Below are positions 1 through 9,426 of a stretch of 64,000 nucleotides of DNA, one piece after another; the stretch's first letter is position 1, and each line of letters opens with the position of its first letter. This stretch comes from Elysia chlorotica (lineage: Eukaryota; Mollusca; Gastropoda; Plakobranchidae), in NCBI GenBank assembly GCA_003991915.1, contig RQTK01000348.1, positions 275,923-339,922 of the forward strand, given 5' to 3'. A model generated the notes under the pieces. It did no database searches and was not told where the DNA came from. It was given only the letters and a program-made list of their open reading frames with translations. Made by a program: the position numbers and the translations under genes.

Positions 1-3
1 AGA

Positions 4-40
<37 letters not shown>

Positions 41-59
41 TGGGTTGATTACTTTAAGT

Positions 60-200
60 GCAACTTCAGCACCGTATGGGCTATATGGACGTGTTCAAAG
101 ACTAACGTCTAACAATTTTACGTGCTATCGCACAAAGACAGAGCGGTTATAGCTGGACTCCCGTCTCAGGGAGCTAGAGAGAGCGGAGCGATAGAGCATC
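60..200 (-). mobile_element. Degenerate SINE body fragment, reverse orientation
   Basis: gggctatatggacgtgttca, gactaacgtctaacaatttt, gactcccgtctcaggg resemble the reverse complement of the SINE body. Confidence 0.45.
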
Positions 201-332
201 ATATTTGATATTAAACTTAACCTACGCTAAGTTTACATCGTAACGGCTACGCTTAAGTTGATTGTATGCAAGTGGTTTTACTAAGCTCGGTCACTTCAGT
301 TAAGCTAGGCTAAGCTAATGGACATTTCCGCT

Positions 333-1069
333 CACGATTGCGAGTTAGGCACGCAGACTGTTCTAGAAGTGTGAAGCAATTGGGGAATCAGGTACAATCG
401 GGAGTTTGGCACGCAGGCTGTTCTAGAAGTGTGAAGCAGGCATATTGAATCGGGTACAATCGGGAAATAAGTCAGACTGTTCTAGAAGTGTGAAGCAGCC
501 ATGTTGAATCGGGTACAATCGGGAAATAAGTCAGACTGTTCTAGAAGTGTGAAGCAGCCAGGTGAAATCAGGTACAATCGGGAAATAAGTCAGACTGTTC
601 TAGAAGTGTGAAGCAGGCATATTGAATCGGGTACAATCGGGAAATAAGTCAGGCTGTTCTAGAAGTGTGAAGCAGGCATATTGAATCGGGTACAATCGGG
701 AAATAAGTCAGACTGTTCTAGAAGTGTGAAGCAGCTAGGTGAAATCAGGTACAATCGGGAAATAAGTCAGACTGTTCTAGAAGTGTGAAGCAATTGGCGA
801 ATCGGGTACAATCGGGAGTTTGGCACGCAGACTGTTCTAGAAGTGTGAAGCAACAGGTTGAATCGGGTACAATCGCGAGTTTGGCACGCAGACTTTCTAG
901 AAGTGTGAAGCAGCCGGGTGGAATCAGGTACAATTGGGAGTTTGGCACGCAGTGAAGCAGCCAGGTGGAATCGGGTACAATTGGGAGTTTGGCACGCAGA
1001 CTGTTCTAGAAGTGTGAAGCAGCCGGGTTGAATCAGGCACAATCGGGAGATTGGCACGCAGGCTGTTTG
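333..1069. repeat. ~60-bp minisatellite, about 12 units
   Basis: Unit core ttctagaagtgtgaagcagc then gaatcgggtacaatcggg, with two spacer versions (gggaaataagtca and gggagtttggcacgca). Apparent reverse-strand ORFs are repeat artefacts. No gene evidence from 1 to 1069. Confidence 0.9.
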
Positions 1070-2457
1070 ATAATTATTTTTAAAAATCTGTCGTATCTAA
1101 GTCTTTAAAAAATGAGCATGATGCATAATATTCACAGCTATCAATAGAACAAAATGTACATCGATTCGAAAGCTTAATTTGAATCCCAATTGGGCTCCCT
1201 TTTTCCCTACTGGTTGTGTGGATGTCGGTATAACAAGTTCCATTGAGACAAACTTCCTAGTATCCCTGTTCTTTCTCTGTTTAACAGCACATATATCAGA
1301 CATTGCTCTTGGGACCCATTGACGCAGTGTAGTTGCTGAAATTGATGTTAAAAAACTAACCAACCATCATTTCATCAGTATTACGAGATGCAAAATAATT
1401 GTGTGTTTACAAAACTGCAAGTTATTTTGTTGGAGGGGATGAGAGATATTCAGCATGAAAAACTGTCATAGTGCCATCTCATCATTTTTTGGTTCCAAAC
1501 TGGTTGAGATAACTTGCTCTATGAAAAGTCAAGTGATCAGCGGGAAGAGGCTGGCAAGGCATCTTGTTCTATTATGCAATGCGCTTAGTGTGTGGCAGCA
1601 AGTAAACTTGTCAGATGTTACTCTTGGGACCCGTTAAGAACAATCATGCTCAGTGCGATTAATAATTTCCAATTCTCACATGTACAAACGAAGAATAATC
1701 ATATAATGTTGGCACAATACAATATTACATTCAAAAGCCACAAGCAATCATTATAGGTATTTACACCTTTCACCGGTTCAATTTCATACTTGTTGTTTAC
1801 AAGTAAAAGTAAATATTCCGTGTTGCTTAGCGCCCAATGTCAAAAATATAAAAGCTATATTCTTAACGGGTCCCAAGAGTAACATCTGACAAGTTTACTT
1901 GCTGCCACACACTAAGCGCATTGCATAATAGAACAAGTTGCCTTGCCAGTCTCTTCCTGCTGATCACGTGACTTTTCATAGAGCAAGTTATCTTAACCAG
2001 TTTGGAATCCAAAAATGATGAGATGGCACCAAGACAGTTTTGCTAGCTGAATATCTCTCATCCCTTCCAACAAAATAACTAGCAATTTTGTGAACATGCA
2101 ATTATTTTGCATCTCGTAATACTAATGAAATGATGGTAGGTTAGTTTTTTAACATCAATTTCAGCAACTACACTGCGTTAATGGGTCCCAAGAGCAATGT
2201 CTGATATTTGTGCTGTTAAACAGAGAAAGAACAGGGATACCAGGAAGTTTGTCTCAATGGGACTTGTTATACCGATGTTCACCCGACCAGTAGGGATTAA
2301 GGCAGCCCAATTGGGATTCAAAGTCGGCTATCGAATCAGTGAATATTTTGTTCTATTGATAGCTTGGAATATTATGCATTATGATAATTTTTTTTTTTAA
2401 CTTAGATAAAACGTTTTTCATACTTTAGATACGAAAGATTTTTAAAATCAATTATCA
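1069..2457. repeat. Inverted repeat with ~570-590-bp arms and ~220-bp loop
   Basis: The left arm (1069-1640) and right arm (1862-2457) are diverged reverse complements. Both contain degraded SINE sequence (tgggtcccaagagcaatgtc, caaccagtaggga). The loop (1641-1861) carries part of a dispersed repeat also found at 59869-60018. Confidence 0.8.
1639..1790 (+). repeat. Dispersed ~150-bp repeat, copy 1
   Basis: gaacaatcatgctcagtgcg to tttcaccggttcaatttca; closely matched at 59869-60018. Confidence 0.8.
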
Positions 2458-3062
2458 ACCACTTTTAGCTGCTTATATGAGAATGTTTTGATAAATATCT
2501 CCATGTGTATCATCTATTTAACAAAGCAGATTATCTTTCACTTTTAGCTGGTTTATCCAAAAACACTGAGAAGGTAAAAATATAAATCTCCATGAGTAAC
2601 ACCAGCTATTTAGAGACCAGTCTGTGGGCCCAACTCAGTTGTTCATGGTAGGCTCTGTGACTGGTAAAATCAGGTGGCCGGGCTGAGAGTGAGTGCTCGC
2701 CACCACAGCGGTGTTCGCCTTTTGGGCGCTCCCTTCTTCGTCATCAGACGTCTCTACAGACAGGCCGTTCAGGAATCTGGCGATATAAGATTTTAACATT
2801 AAAGTTTTTTTTCGTTCTCATATTTTAACTACTATAAACATATAATAATAATAATAATAATTTTACTTATATAGCGCTTTCCACCAAGTATCAAAGCGCT
2901 TTACATTTTTTAAGATAAAAGCTATATAAAAAACCTACATCTTTAACATAAATTATATCACAATGCAATAGACGGTGATAATTGGAATACATAGGTAGCA
3001 TAAAAAAATAACACATTAGCTAATGCGATCGTGGTGGTTGGGTAGTAATTCTTTAACCGCAG
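2458..3062. other. Non-coding stretch before exon A with a microsatellite-AGCGC motif
   Basis: An (AAT)n run at about 2828-2851 is followed by tatatagcgctttccaccaa and caaagcgctttaca. The rest is AT-rich intron with no recognised feature. Confidence 0.6.
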
Positions 3063-3225
3063 CGCCTGGGACTACTACGACAAGGGAGGCAAGCGTGGAG
3101 ACCTCGACGAGGTGGAGCACAGCTTCCATCGGTGCCGTCACTCGTCGTACGTGTTGGATCTGTACCAGCGCCTGCAGAACCAGTCTAACCCTCCGTCACC
3201 AGACACACTGGCAAAGATAGACCAG
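3063..3225 (+). CDS. RUSC: RUSC-like gene, exon A (internal, N-terminal region)
   Basis: The acceptor ends ...accgcag and the donor is ACCAG|GTAAGT. The exon takes one base from an upstream exon, then reads 54 codons beginning AWDYYDKGGKRGDLDEVEHS and ending PDTLAKIDQ. It joins exon B in phase 0 to give ...KIDQILLREGFFNKEDV. The region is acidic and Tyr-rich, with no named domain. I assign it to the RUSC gene because phases and strand run on into exons C-D. The start codon and earlier exons are not visible: nothing between 1 and 3062 looks coding, so they probably lie left of the window. Confidence 0.75.
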
Positions 3226-3237
3226 GTAAGTGTGGGG

Positions 3238-3277
<40 letters not shown>

Positions 3278-4276
3278 CAGTCTAACACAGAGAGAGAGGG
3301 AGAGGAGGGAGGGAGGGGGGAGCGGGGTAGGGAGTTTGTTAAAAATAAAGTTTGACAGAGATTAAAAACGTGATAATTGATTTTGCTGGAAAATCCAATA
3401 TATTTGCTTTGTAATGTAAAAAGATCCTGTTGCACATTGACTTCATCATTACAGAAATAGAAAACAAAAGCGTCTGTCAAATAAGATTATACTCTGTCTT
3501 GCCAACAGCTTGGTAAAACAGGATGGGGTATATGTTATTAGTCACATAATTATTTATGGTCTGGGGGTTTAGGCTTGAAAGGGTGAGGTCTTTAAAAAAA
3601 TATCCTTGAGGGGAACTTTACAATGTAAATTTCTTTGTTTCAGACCTGGCTTGAAAGGGTGAGGTTTTTAAAAAAATATCCTTGAGCGGAACTTTACAAT
3701 GTAAATTTCTTTGTTTCAGACCTGGCTTGAAAGGGTGAGGTTTTTTAAAAAGATATCTTTGAGCGGAAAGTAACAATGTAAATTTCTTTGTTTTAGATCA
3801 TATTGAAAGGTTGAGGTTTTAAAAAGATATCCATATATATATGTGTCATTTTTGATGGTTGATTGTCCAGCTTTTTACCGGGAAAGAAATTTGTACCTAG
3901 CTTCCAAGACTCTAGAGAGCATATTTACTTATGTTAGTCCTCAGCGTCTACTTAGGTACCTGAAGGACATTGATGTATATAATAAATTTCTTTGTTTCAG
4001 ACCTGGCTTGAAAGGGTGAGGTTTTTAAAAAAATATCCTTGAGCGGAACTTTACAATGTAAATTTCTTTGTTTCAGACCTGGCTTGAAAGGGTGAGGTTT
4101 TTAAAAAGATATCTTTGAGCGGAAAGTAACAATGTAAATTTCTTTGTTTTAGATCCTATTGAAAGGTTGAGGTTTTTAAAAAGATATCTTTGAGCGGAAA
4201 GTAACAATGTAAATTTCTTTGTTTTAGATCCAGCTTGAAAGGTGAGGTTTTTTAAAAAGATATCTTTGAACAGAGG

Positions 4277-4530
4277 GGGGCGCGGTGGTCCAGGGGTAGA
4301 ACATCGGCTTCCGACGCAAAAGATCCCGAGTTCGAATCCTGGCTGTTGCGTTCCCTACTGGTTGGGTCGGTGTCAGTATAATGTGACCGGCTGAGACAGG
4401 AGTCTTGGTATCACCGCCCTGTCTCGTGTGTGGCAGCACATAAAAATTGTCAGACGTCCGTCTTGGGGCCCGTCCACAATATAGCCTATATAGTGCTGCT
4501 GTTGGACGTTAAACCAACCCAACCCCCCCC
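4277..4530 (+). mobile_element. tRNA-derived SINE, full copy
   Basis: Head with Pol III box A (TGGTCCAGGGG) and box B (GAGTTCGAATCC), a body containing tgtcagtataatgtgaccgg and gtgtgtggcagcacataaaa, then aaaccaaccc and a C-run. Probable target-site duplication ttgaacaga/ttgagcaga. It lies inside the acceptor-bearing 75-bp array. Confidence 0.85.
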
Positions 4531-4584
4531 CCCCCCTTGAGCAGAACGTAACAATGTAAATTTCTTTGTTTCAGATCCTGCTTA

Positions 4585-4765
4585 ACTGGTTGGGTCGGGT
4601 GTCAGTACAATGTGACCGGCTGAGACAGGAGTCTTGGTATCACCGCCCTGTCTCGTGTGTGGGAGCATATAAAAATTGTCAGACGTTCGTCTTGGGATCC
4701 GTCCACAATATAGCCTATATAGTGCTGCAGTTGGACGTTAAACCAACCCAACCCCCACCCCCCCT
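4585..4765 (+). mobile_element. Headless SINE copy duplicated with the surrounding array
   Basis: It lacks the tRNA head. Body, C-rich tail and the following ttgagcagaacgtaac match the copy at 4277-4530, so it was probably amplified with the array rather than inserted separately. Confidence 0.7.
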
Positions 4766-5031
4766 TGAGCAGAACGTAACAATGTAAATTTCTTTGTTTC
4801 AGATCCTGCTTGAAAGGTGAGGTTTTTAAAAAGGTTTCCTTCTTGAACTAACCTAGACAAAGTAAATTTCTTTGTTTCATATCCGGCTTGGAAGGGTGAG
4901 GTTTTTAAAAAGATATCCTTGAGCAGAACTTTAGATTGTAAATTTCTTTCTTTAAGATCCTATTGAAAGGTTGAGGTTTTTAAAAAGATTTCCTTGAACT
5001 GAACTTTACAATGTAAATTTCTCTGTTTCAG

Positions 5032-5149
5032 ATCCTGCTACGTGAGGGCTTCTTCAACAAGGAGGACGTGATCAGGTCTGAGAAACAGCAGCAGGCTGGG
5101 AGCTGTTGTCACAGCGCTGCCAGTACATGCGACTCTGCCTGCTCATCAG
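5032..5149 (+). CDS. RUSC: RUSC-like gene, exon B
   Basis: Acceptor ...ctgtttcag|ATCCTGCT and donor TCATCAG|GTGCGT. It reads 39 codons plus one base (phase 0 in, phase 1 out): ILLREGFFNKEDVIRSEKQ, then a Cys/Ser-rich tail with SCC and CDSAC. Both edges are copied in the neighbouring introns. The acceptor with its first ~8 exon bases recurs in the upstream 75-bp array. The last ~33 bases plus donor recur about six times downstream. The true exon is recognised by its intact central coding part, which the copies lack. Domain: none recognised. Confidence 0.72.
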
Positions 5150-6790
5150 GTGCGTGCTGCTTCTCTTGTTAGAGGGAGAGAGAGAGGGAGAGAGAGAGGG
5201 AGAGAGAGAGAGAGAGATCTGTATCAGCGCCTGCAGAACCAGTCGAATCCTCTCTTGGTGTTTGGTGTTAGTGTCAGTGAGTTCTTAACACTTTGACTAC
5301 AAGCTCTTGGTTTTATGTAATGTATATATATGTGTCATGTGTAGCTATGTAGCTGCCAGCACATGCGACTCTGCCTGCTCATCTGGTGCGTGATGCCTCT
5401 GTTGTTAACCCTCCTAGTGTGGGTGTTTGTGTTAGTGGGTTCTTAACACTTTGACTACAAGCTCTTGGTTTTATGTAATGTATATATATATATATATATG
5501 TCATATGTAGCTGCAAGCACATGTGACTCTGCCTGCTCATCAGGTGCGTGCTGCTTCTGTTCTTAACCCTCTTGGTGTTTGGTGTTAGTGGCTTCTTAAC
5601 CCTTGACTACAAGCTCTTGGTTTTATATAATGTATATGTATGTGTCATGTGTAGCTGCCAGTACATGCGACTCTGCCTGCTCATCAGGTGCGTGCTGCTT
5701 CTGTGCTTAACCCTCTTAGTGTTGGTGTTTGTGTCAGTGAGTTCTTAACACTTTGACTACAAGCTCTTGGTTTTATATAATGTATATATATGTGTCATAG
5801 CGCTGCCAGTACATGCGACTCTGCCTGCTCATCAGGTACGTGGCGCTTCTGTTCTTAACCCTCTTGGTGTTTGGGCGCGGTGGTCCAGGGGTAGAACATC
5901 GGCTTCCGACGCAAAAGGTCTCGAGTTCGAATCCTGGCTGTTGCGTTCCCTGCTGGTTGGGTCTGTGTCAGTATAATGTGAGCGGCTGAGACAGGAGTCA
6001 TGGTATCCCCGCCCTGTCTCGTGTGTGGCAGCACATAACATTTGTCAGACGTCGTCTTGGGGTCCGTCCACAATATAGCCTATATAGTGCTGCTGTTGGA
6101 CGTTAAACCAACCCAACCAACCAACCAACCTCTTGGTGTTTGTGTTAGTGGGTTCTTAACCCTTGAATAGGAGCTCTTGGATTTTTATAATGTGTATATA
6201 TGCCATGTGTAGCTGGCAGAGAAAAGTATAGAATTGTGAGTTTCCAGCTCATCAGGTGCGTGCTGCTTCTGTTCTTAACCCTATAGGTGTTTCGGTTTTT
6301 TGTATTCGTTAAGATGCAAGAGGCAGACATGCCCATGTCGCAAATGTTCAAACGATACGATCATATATGACAACAGTTTACTAACGCCTACACTATATGC
6401 TCATCATCTAGTGCCTTTTTGAACCGGTCTGTACTTTCAATGTCAATTATCTTGCTTTGGAGTTCGCTCCAGTTCGAGATAGTACTTGGAAAGTTCTTGG
6501 TGTTTGTGTTAGTGTTAATGGCTTCTTAACCCTTGACTACAATTTCTTGATTTTATACAATGTATATGTGTGTCTTGTGTAGCTAGCAGAGAAAAGTATA
6601 GAATTATGAGTTTCCTGCTCATCAGGTGCGTGGTGCTTCTGTTCTTAACCCTCTTGGTGTTGGTGTTTGTTATAGTGGGTTCTTAATTTTAACCCTTGAC
6701 TACGAGCTCTTGATTTTATATAATGTATATATGTGTCATGTGTAGCTGGCAGAGAAAAGTATAGAATTGTGAGAGTTTCTTTAGATTGCT
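5115..6790 (+). repeat. Array carrying copies of the exon B 3' end and donor
   Basis: Units of about 145-240 bp repeat ctgccagtacatgcgactct, gcctgctcatcag and gtgcgtg, followed by ttcttaacactttgactaca. Donor-bearing copies at about 5378, 5537, 5680, 5829, 6247 and 6618; one (5829) has gtacgt. A SINE interrupts it. Confidence 0.88.
5874..6130 (+). mobile_element. tRNA-derived SINE, full copy with 12-bp target duplication
   Basis: Full head, body and (AACC)n tail. tcttggtgtttg stands on both sides (5862-5873 and 6131-6142). It is inserted inside the exon B donor array. Confidence 0.88.
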
Positions 6791-7660
6791 TTCAAATTTC
6801 AGTGTCTAACCCAATTTTATCGGTCCCCATGTGCAGCAATCTTCATCAGATAAACAAATACGTTCAAAGAAAATAATAGTGATACATTTTGTTAAAAGTC
6901 TTTCTTTGAACTTTTCTGAGACCCCTTTCATATTCGTTAAATAATATACAACTACGTTGAAAAAAAAACAAACAAAACAAAAACATTCACTTGTTTGTGA
7001 ATTGATTACCGTTTAAATATATTGATCTAGTTCCTGATAGTAAACTTAATTAGAATCAAACCATAAATAATATTTATTATTACAAAACTTAGACCACATA
7101 TGTACTGCCTAAGAAAACTTAAATCTTTCAAACTCCATGAAAAGTTTTATATTTTTTCAAATATTTTAAATAAAACAATGCGCACACAAGGACAAAGCAT
7201 TGAAGCATGTTACATAGCTGCCAACCAGTACGGAAAAATCGTATTAAATACGGTTTTGACTGTCCGAGTAAATACGGTTTCGTCACCAAAAGTACGGTTT
7301 CAGTTTAAAAAAACGACATTGCCAGCGACTAGAAATAAAAAAAAAAAAAAAAAAAATTGCCAGCGATTAGGGCCCTGTTTTTTGTCCTTTGAGTACCAAC
7401 TTCAATGCCAGGTATGTCCTATTTTGTTTGTTTTAATAGATTTCATGTGCTTTGCAATTTAGAATTTTCAATTCAGGAGAGGGCAAAGTTGGGTTTTAAA
7501 ATTGCAAAAATTTGTTTTCGGACGGGGGGCATTGTCCCCCTGTACTCCCCATAGGGTTGCTGCCCCTGGATCCCGCCGGGGCCTAAGGCGACCCCAGGAC
7601 TCCGGCCGGATTGCCAGAGTCTGGTTTTGACATCTCTCAGGTTGGCAGCTATGATGTTAT
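6790..7660. other. Intron sequence before the 20-bp array; no gene seen
   Basis: AT-rich, then a slightly GC-richer part around 7510-7620. The open frame at 7100-7462 has no recognisable protein character and runs through an A-run. Confidence 0.6.
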
Positions 7661-7673
7661 ACAAAAGGTTAAG

Positions 7674-8170
7674 CTTTTCTGTAAACCATCTGACTTTTCT
7701 GTAAACCGTCTGACTTCTGACTTTTCTGTAAACCGTCTGACTTTTCTGTAAACCGTCTGACTTCTGACTTTTCTGTAAACCGTCTGACTTTTCTGTAAAC
7801 CGTCTGACTTTTCTGTAAACCGTCTGACTTTTCTGTAAACCGTCTGACTTCTGACTTTTCTGTAAACCGTCTGACTTTTCTGTAAACCGTCTGACTTTTC
7901 TGTAAACCGTCTGACTTCTGACTTTTCTGTAAACCGTCTGACTTTTCTGTAAACCGTCTGACTTTTCTGTAAACCATCTGACTTTTCTGTAAACCATCTG
8001 ACTTTTCTGTAAACCATCTGTAAACCGTCTGACTTTTCTGTAAACCATCTGACTTTTCTGTAAACCATCTGACTTTTCTGTAAACCGTCTGACTTTTCTG
8101 TAAACCATCTGACTTTTCTGTAAACCATCTGACTTTTCTGTAAACCATCTGACTTTTCTGTAAACCGTCT
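7674..8170 (+). repeat. 20-bp AG-free array upstream of the exon C acceptor
   Basis: Unit ttttctgtaaaccgtctgac repeated about 23-25 times, with six-base ttctga insertions. No AG dinucleotide from 7674 to the acceptor at 8187. Because 20 is not a multiple of 3, the reverse strand is open in all frames with a 20-residue period. Confidence 0.92.
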
Positions 8171-8188
8171 TATTCCCTCCCCCTCCAG

Positions 8189-8507
8189 GTCACTACCCGT
8201 TCTACAACATGTGTGTGCAGCGCAGCGCCGTCCTTCACAGACGGGCCCAGCTCCGGGCAGAGTTCGAGGCCAGGGAGAAGCTCAAGCTGGAGCTCAACTC
8301 GGCCCAGAACGCGGCCATGAACAGCCTGAGGGCGGCCAACTCGGTGGCCACGTCGTCGGCCATGGCCGGCCCCGAGGCCTGCTGCTGTACGACCACTCAG
8401 ACGATGCGCTCGCTGCGGCTCATGGCCTCGAAAGAAACGCTGGTCTCGCCGGGAACCGTCACTCTGTGGCTGGGCACCAAGAACTTCTCGTCGCAGTTCC
8501 CTCCCAA
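8189..8507 (+). CDS. RUSC: RUSC-like gene, exon C
   Basis: Acceptor ccccctccag|GT and donor CCCAA|GTATGT (phase 1 in, phase 2 out). It encodes about 106 residues, starting GHYPFYNMCVQRSAVLHRRA, then a likely coiled coil or long helix (AQLRAEFEAREKLKLELNSA), then an Ala/Ser-rich part with CCCTTTQTMRSLR and VTLWLGTKNFSSQFPPK. It is GC-rich compared with the flanking introns. Phases match exon B (G+GT) and exon D (AA+A). A 20-bp array almost touches its acceptor. Confidence 0.82.
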
Positions 8508-9426
8508 GTATGTTACTATTGTTAGTGGCTAGCAAAAAAGTTGACCCCAATTTTGATATCGCTTAGTAACGGTTAAAAAAAAAAGGCAATAAAAGACAAA
8601 TATATAAAATGGCGAGATTGTGGTCAAAGGGAACTAATAACACTCCAAGAAAAGCCTTTTCATGAAGAAAAAATGCATAGTGTCCCTTTACAATATCGCT
8701 TAGGATAAAGAGAAAGTATTGGAGAGCCTAATACTGTAGCCCAAAATTCTTGCCAGATCGAAAACAAGTTTAGGTGTCTCAAAATTGTGCCAGACACACA
8801 GAGCTTCTGTAGATCTATATTTCGTTTGTAAGACTAACTATCCATTTTTTTTTAACAACCAGAAAAACAGTCCTGCACATGGGATTCTTTACTTTCACTT
8901 TCACTTGAATTTGTGCAAGAAAAAGTAGGCTCTATGGGGGTATCAGGCTAATTTCTCACAAATCACATTAGACACTTGAATTGGGATTTTAATATAATTT
9001 CATGTGTTTGAATGATTACTAACTTGTTTTAACTGATTTAAATGTTTTATAGAGAGCATAGTTAAATCCTTTGTAGGTTCTTGAAATATGGCATTCTAGA
9101 ATAAGCGAACAGATGGTTTGGGACAAAGATATCACATGTTCAAGAGTCACATTAGATATTAGACCTTATAAAAAATATGATAAAATGCAATGTATGCATA
9201 TCTTTAGCAAATAAATAACTAAGTTCTTTTAAATATTAGATAGAATGGTCTTTGTTTAAGTTTCTTCTTAAAATATTTTTTAAAATTTGTTATATGTATG
9301 TCTGTCAAAAGCGACAAGCAACCAAATCAGTTAAGAATGGTCACACTTACTCTATTGTTGAGCTGCAACAAAAAAATAATGAATAATATACTACATTACT
9401 AACTAAATTATTATCTCTGTACGCAG
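8508..9426. other. Intron C-D, nothing recognised
   Basis: AT-rich sequence with no repeat array or ORF of note. Confidence 0.7.

Larger units (their letters stand above)
3571..5031 (+). repeat. ~75-bp array carrying copies of the exon B splice acceptor
   Basis: Each unit has aatgtaaatttctttgtttc-ag, 14-15 nt such as acctggcttgaaagg, then gtgaggtttttaaaaa. About 11 intronic copies precede the true acceptor. Interrupted by an unknown ~140-bp insert (about 3826-3970) and two SINE copies. Confidence 0.88.

Noticed and set aside
333-1069. CRISPR-like look of regularly spaced repeats
   Set aside because: Units are contiguous and vary by substitution without unique spacers, in a eukaryotic context; it is a minisatellite.
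4224-6073. Recurring ORFs such as MLPHTRQGGDT and PTQPVGNATARIRTRDLLRR
   Set aside because: Reverse translation of SINE copies; they recur at every copy.
7473-8148. Overlapping reverse-strand ORFs of 159-211 codons (VYRKVRRFTEKSDGLQKSQ)
   Set aside because: They are the 20-bp array read in each frame; the identical 20-residue period in all frames shows a repeat, not a gene.
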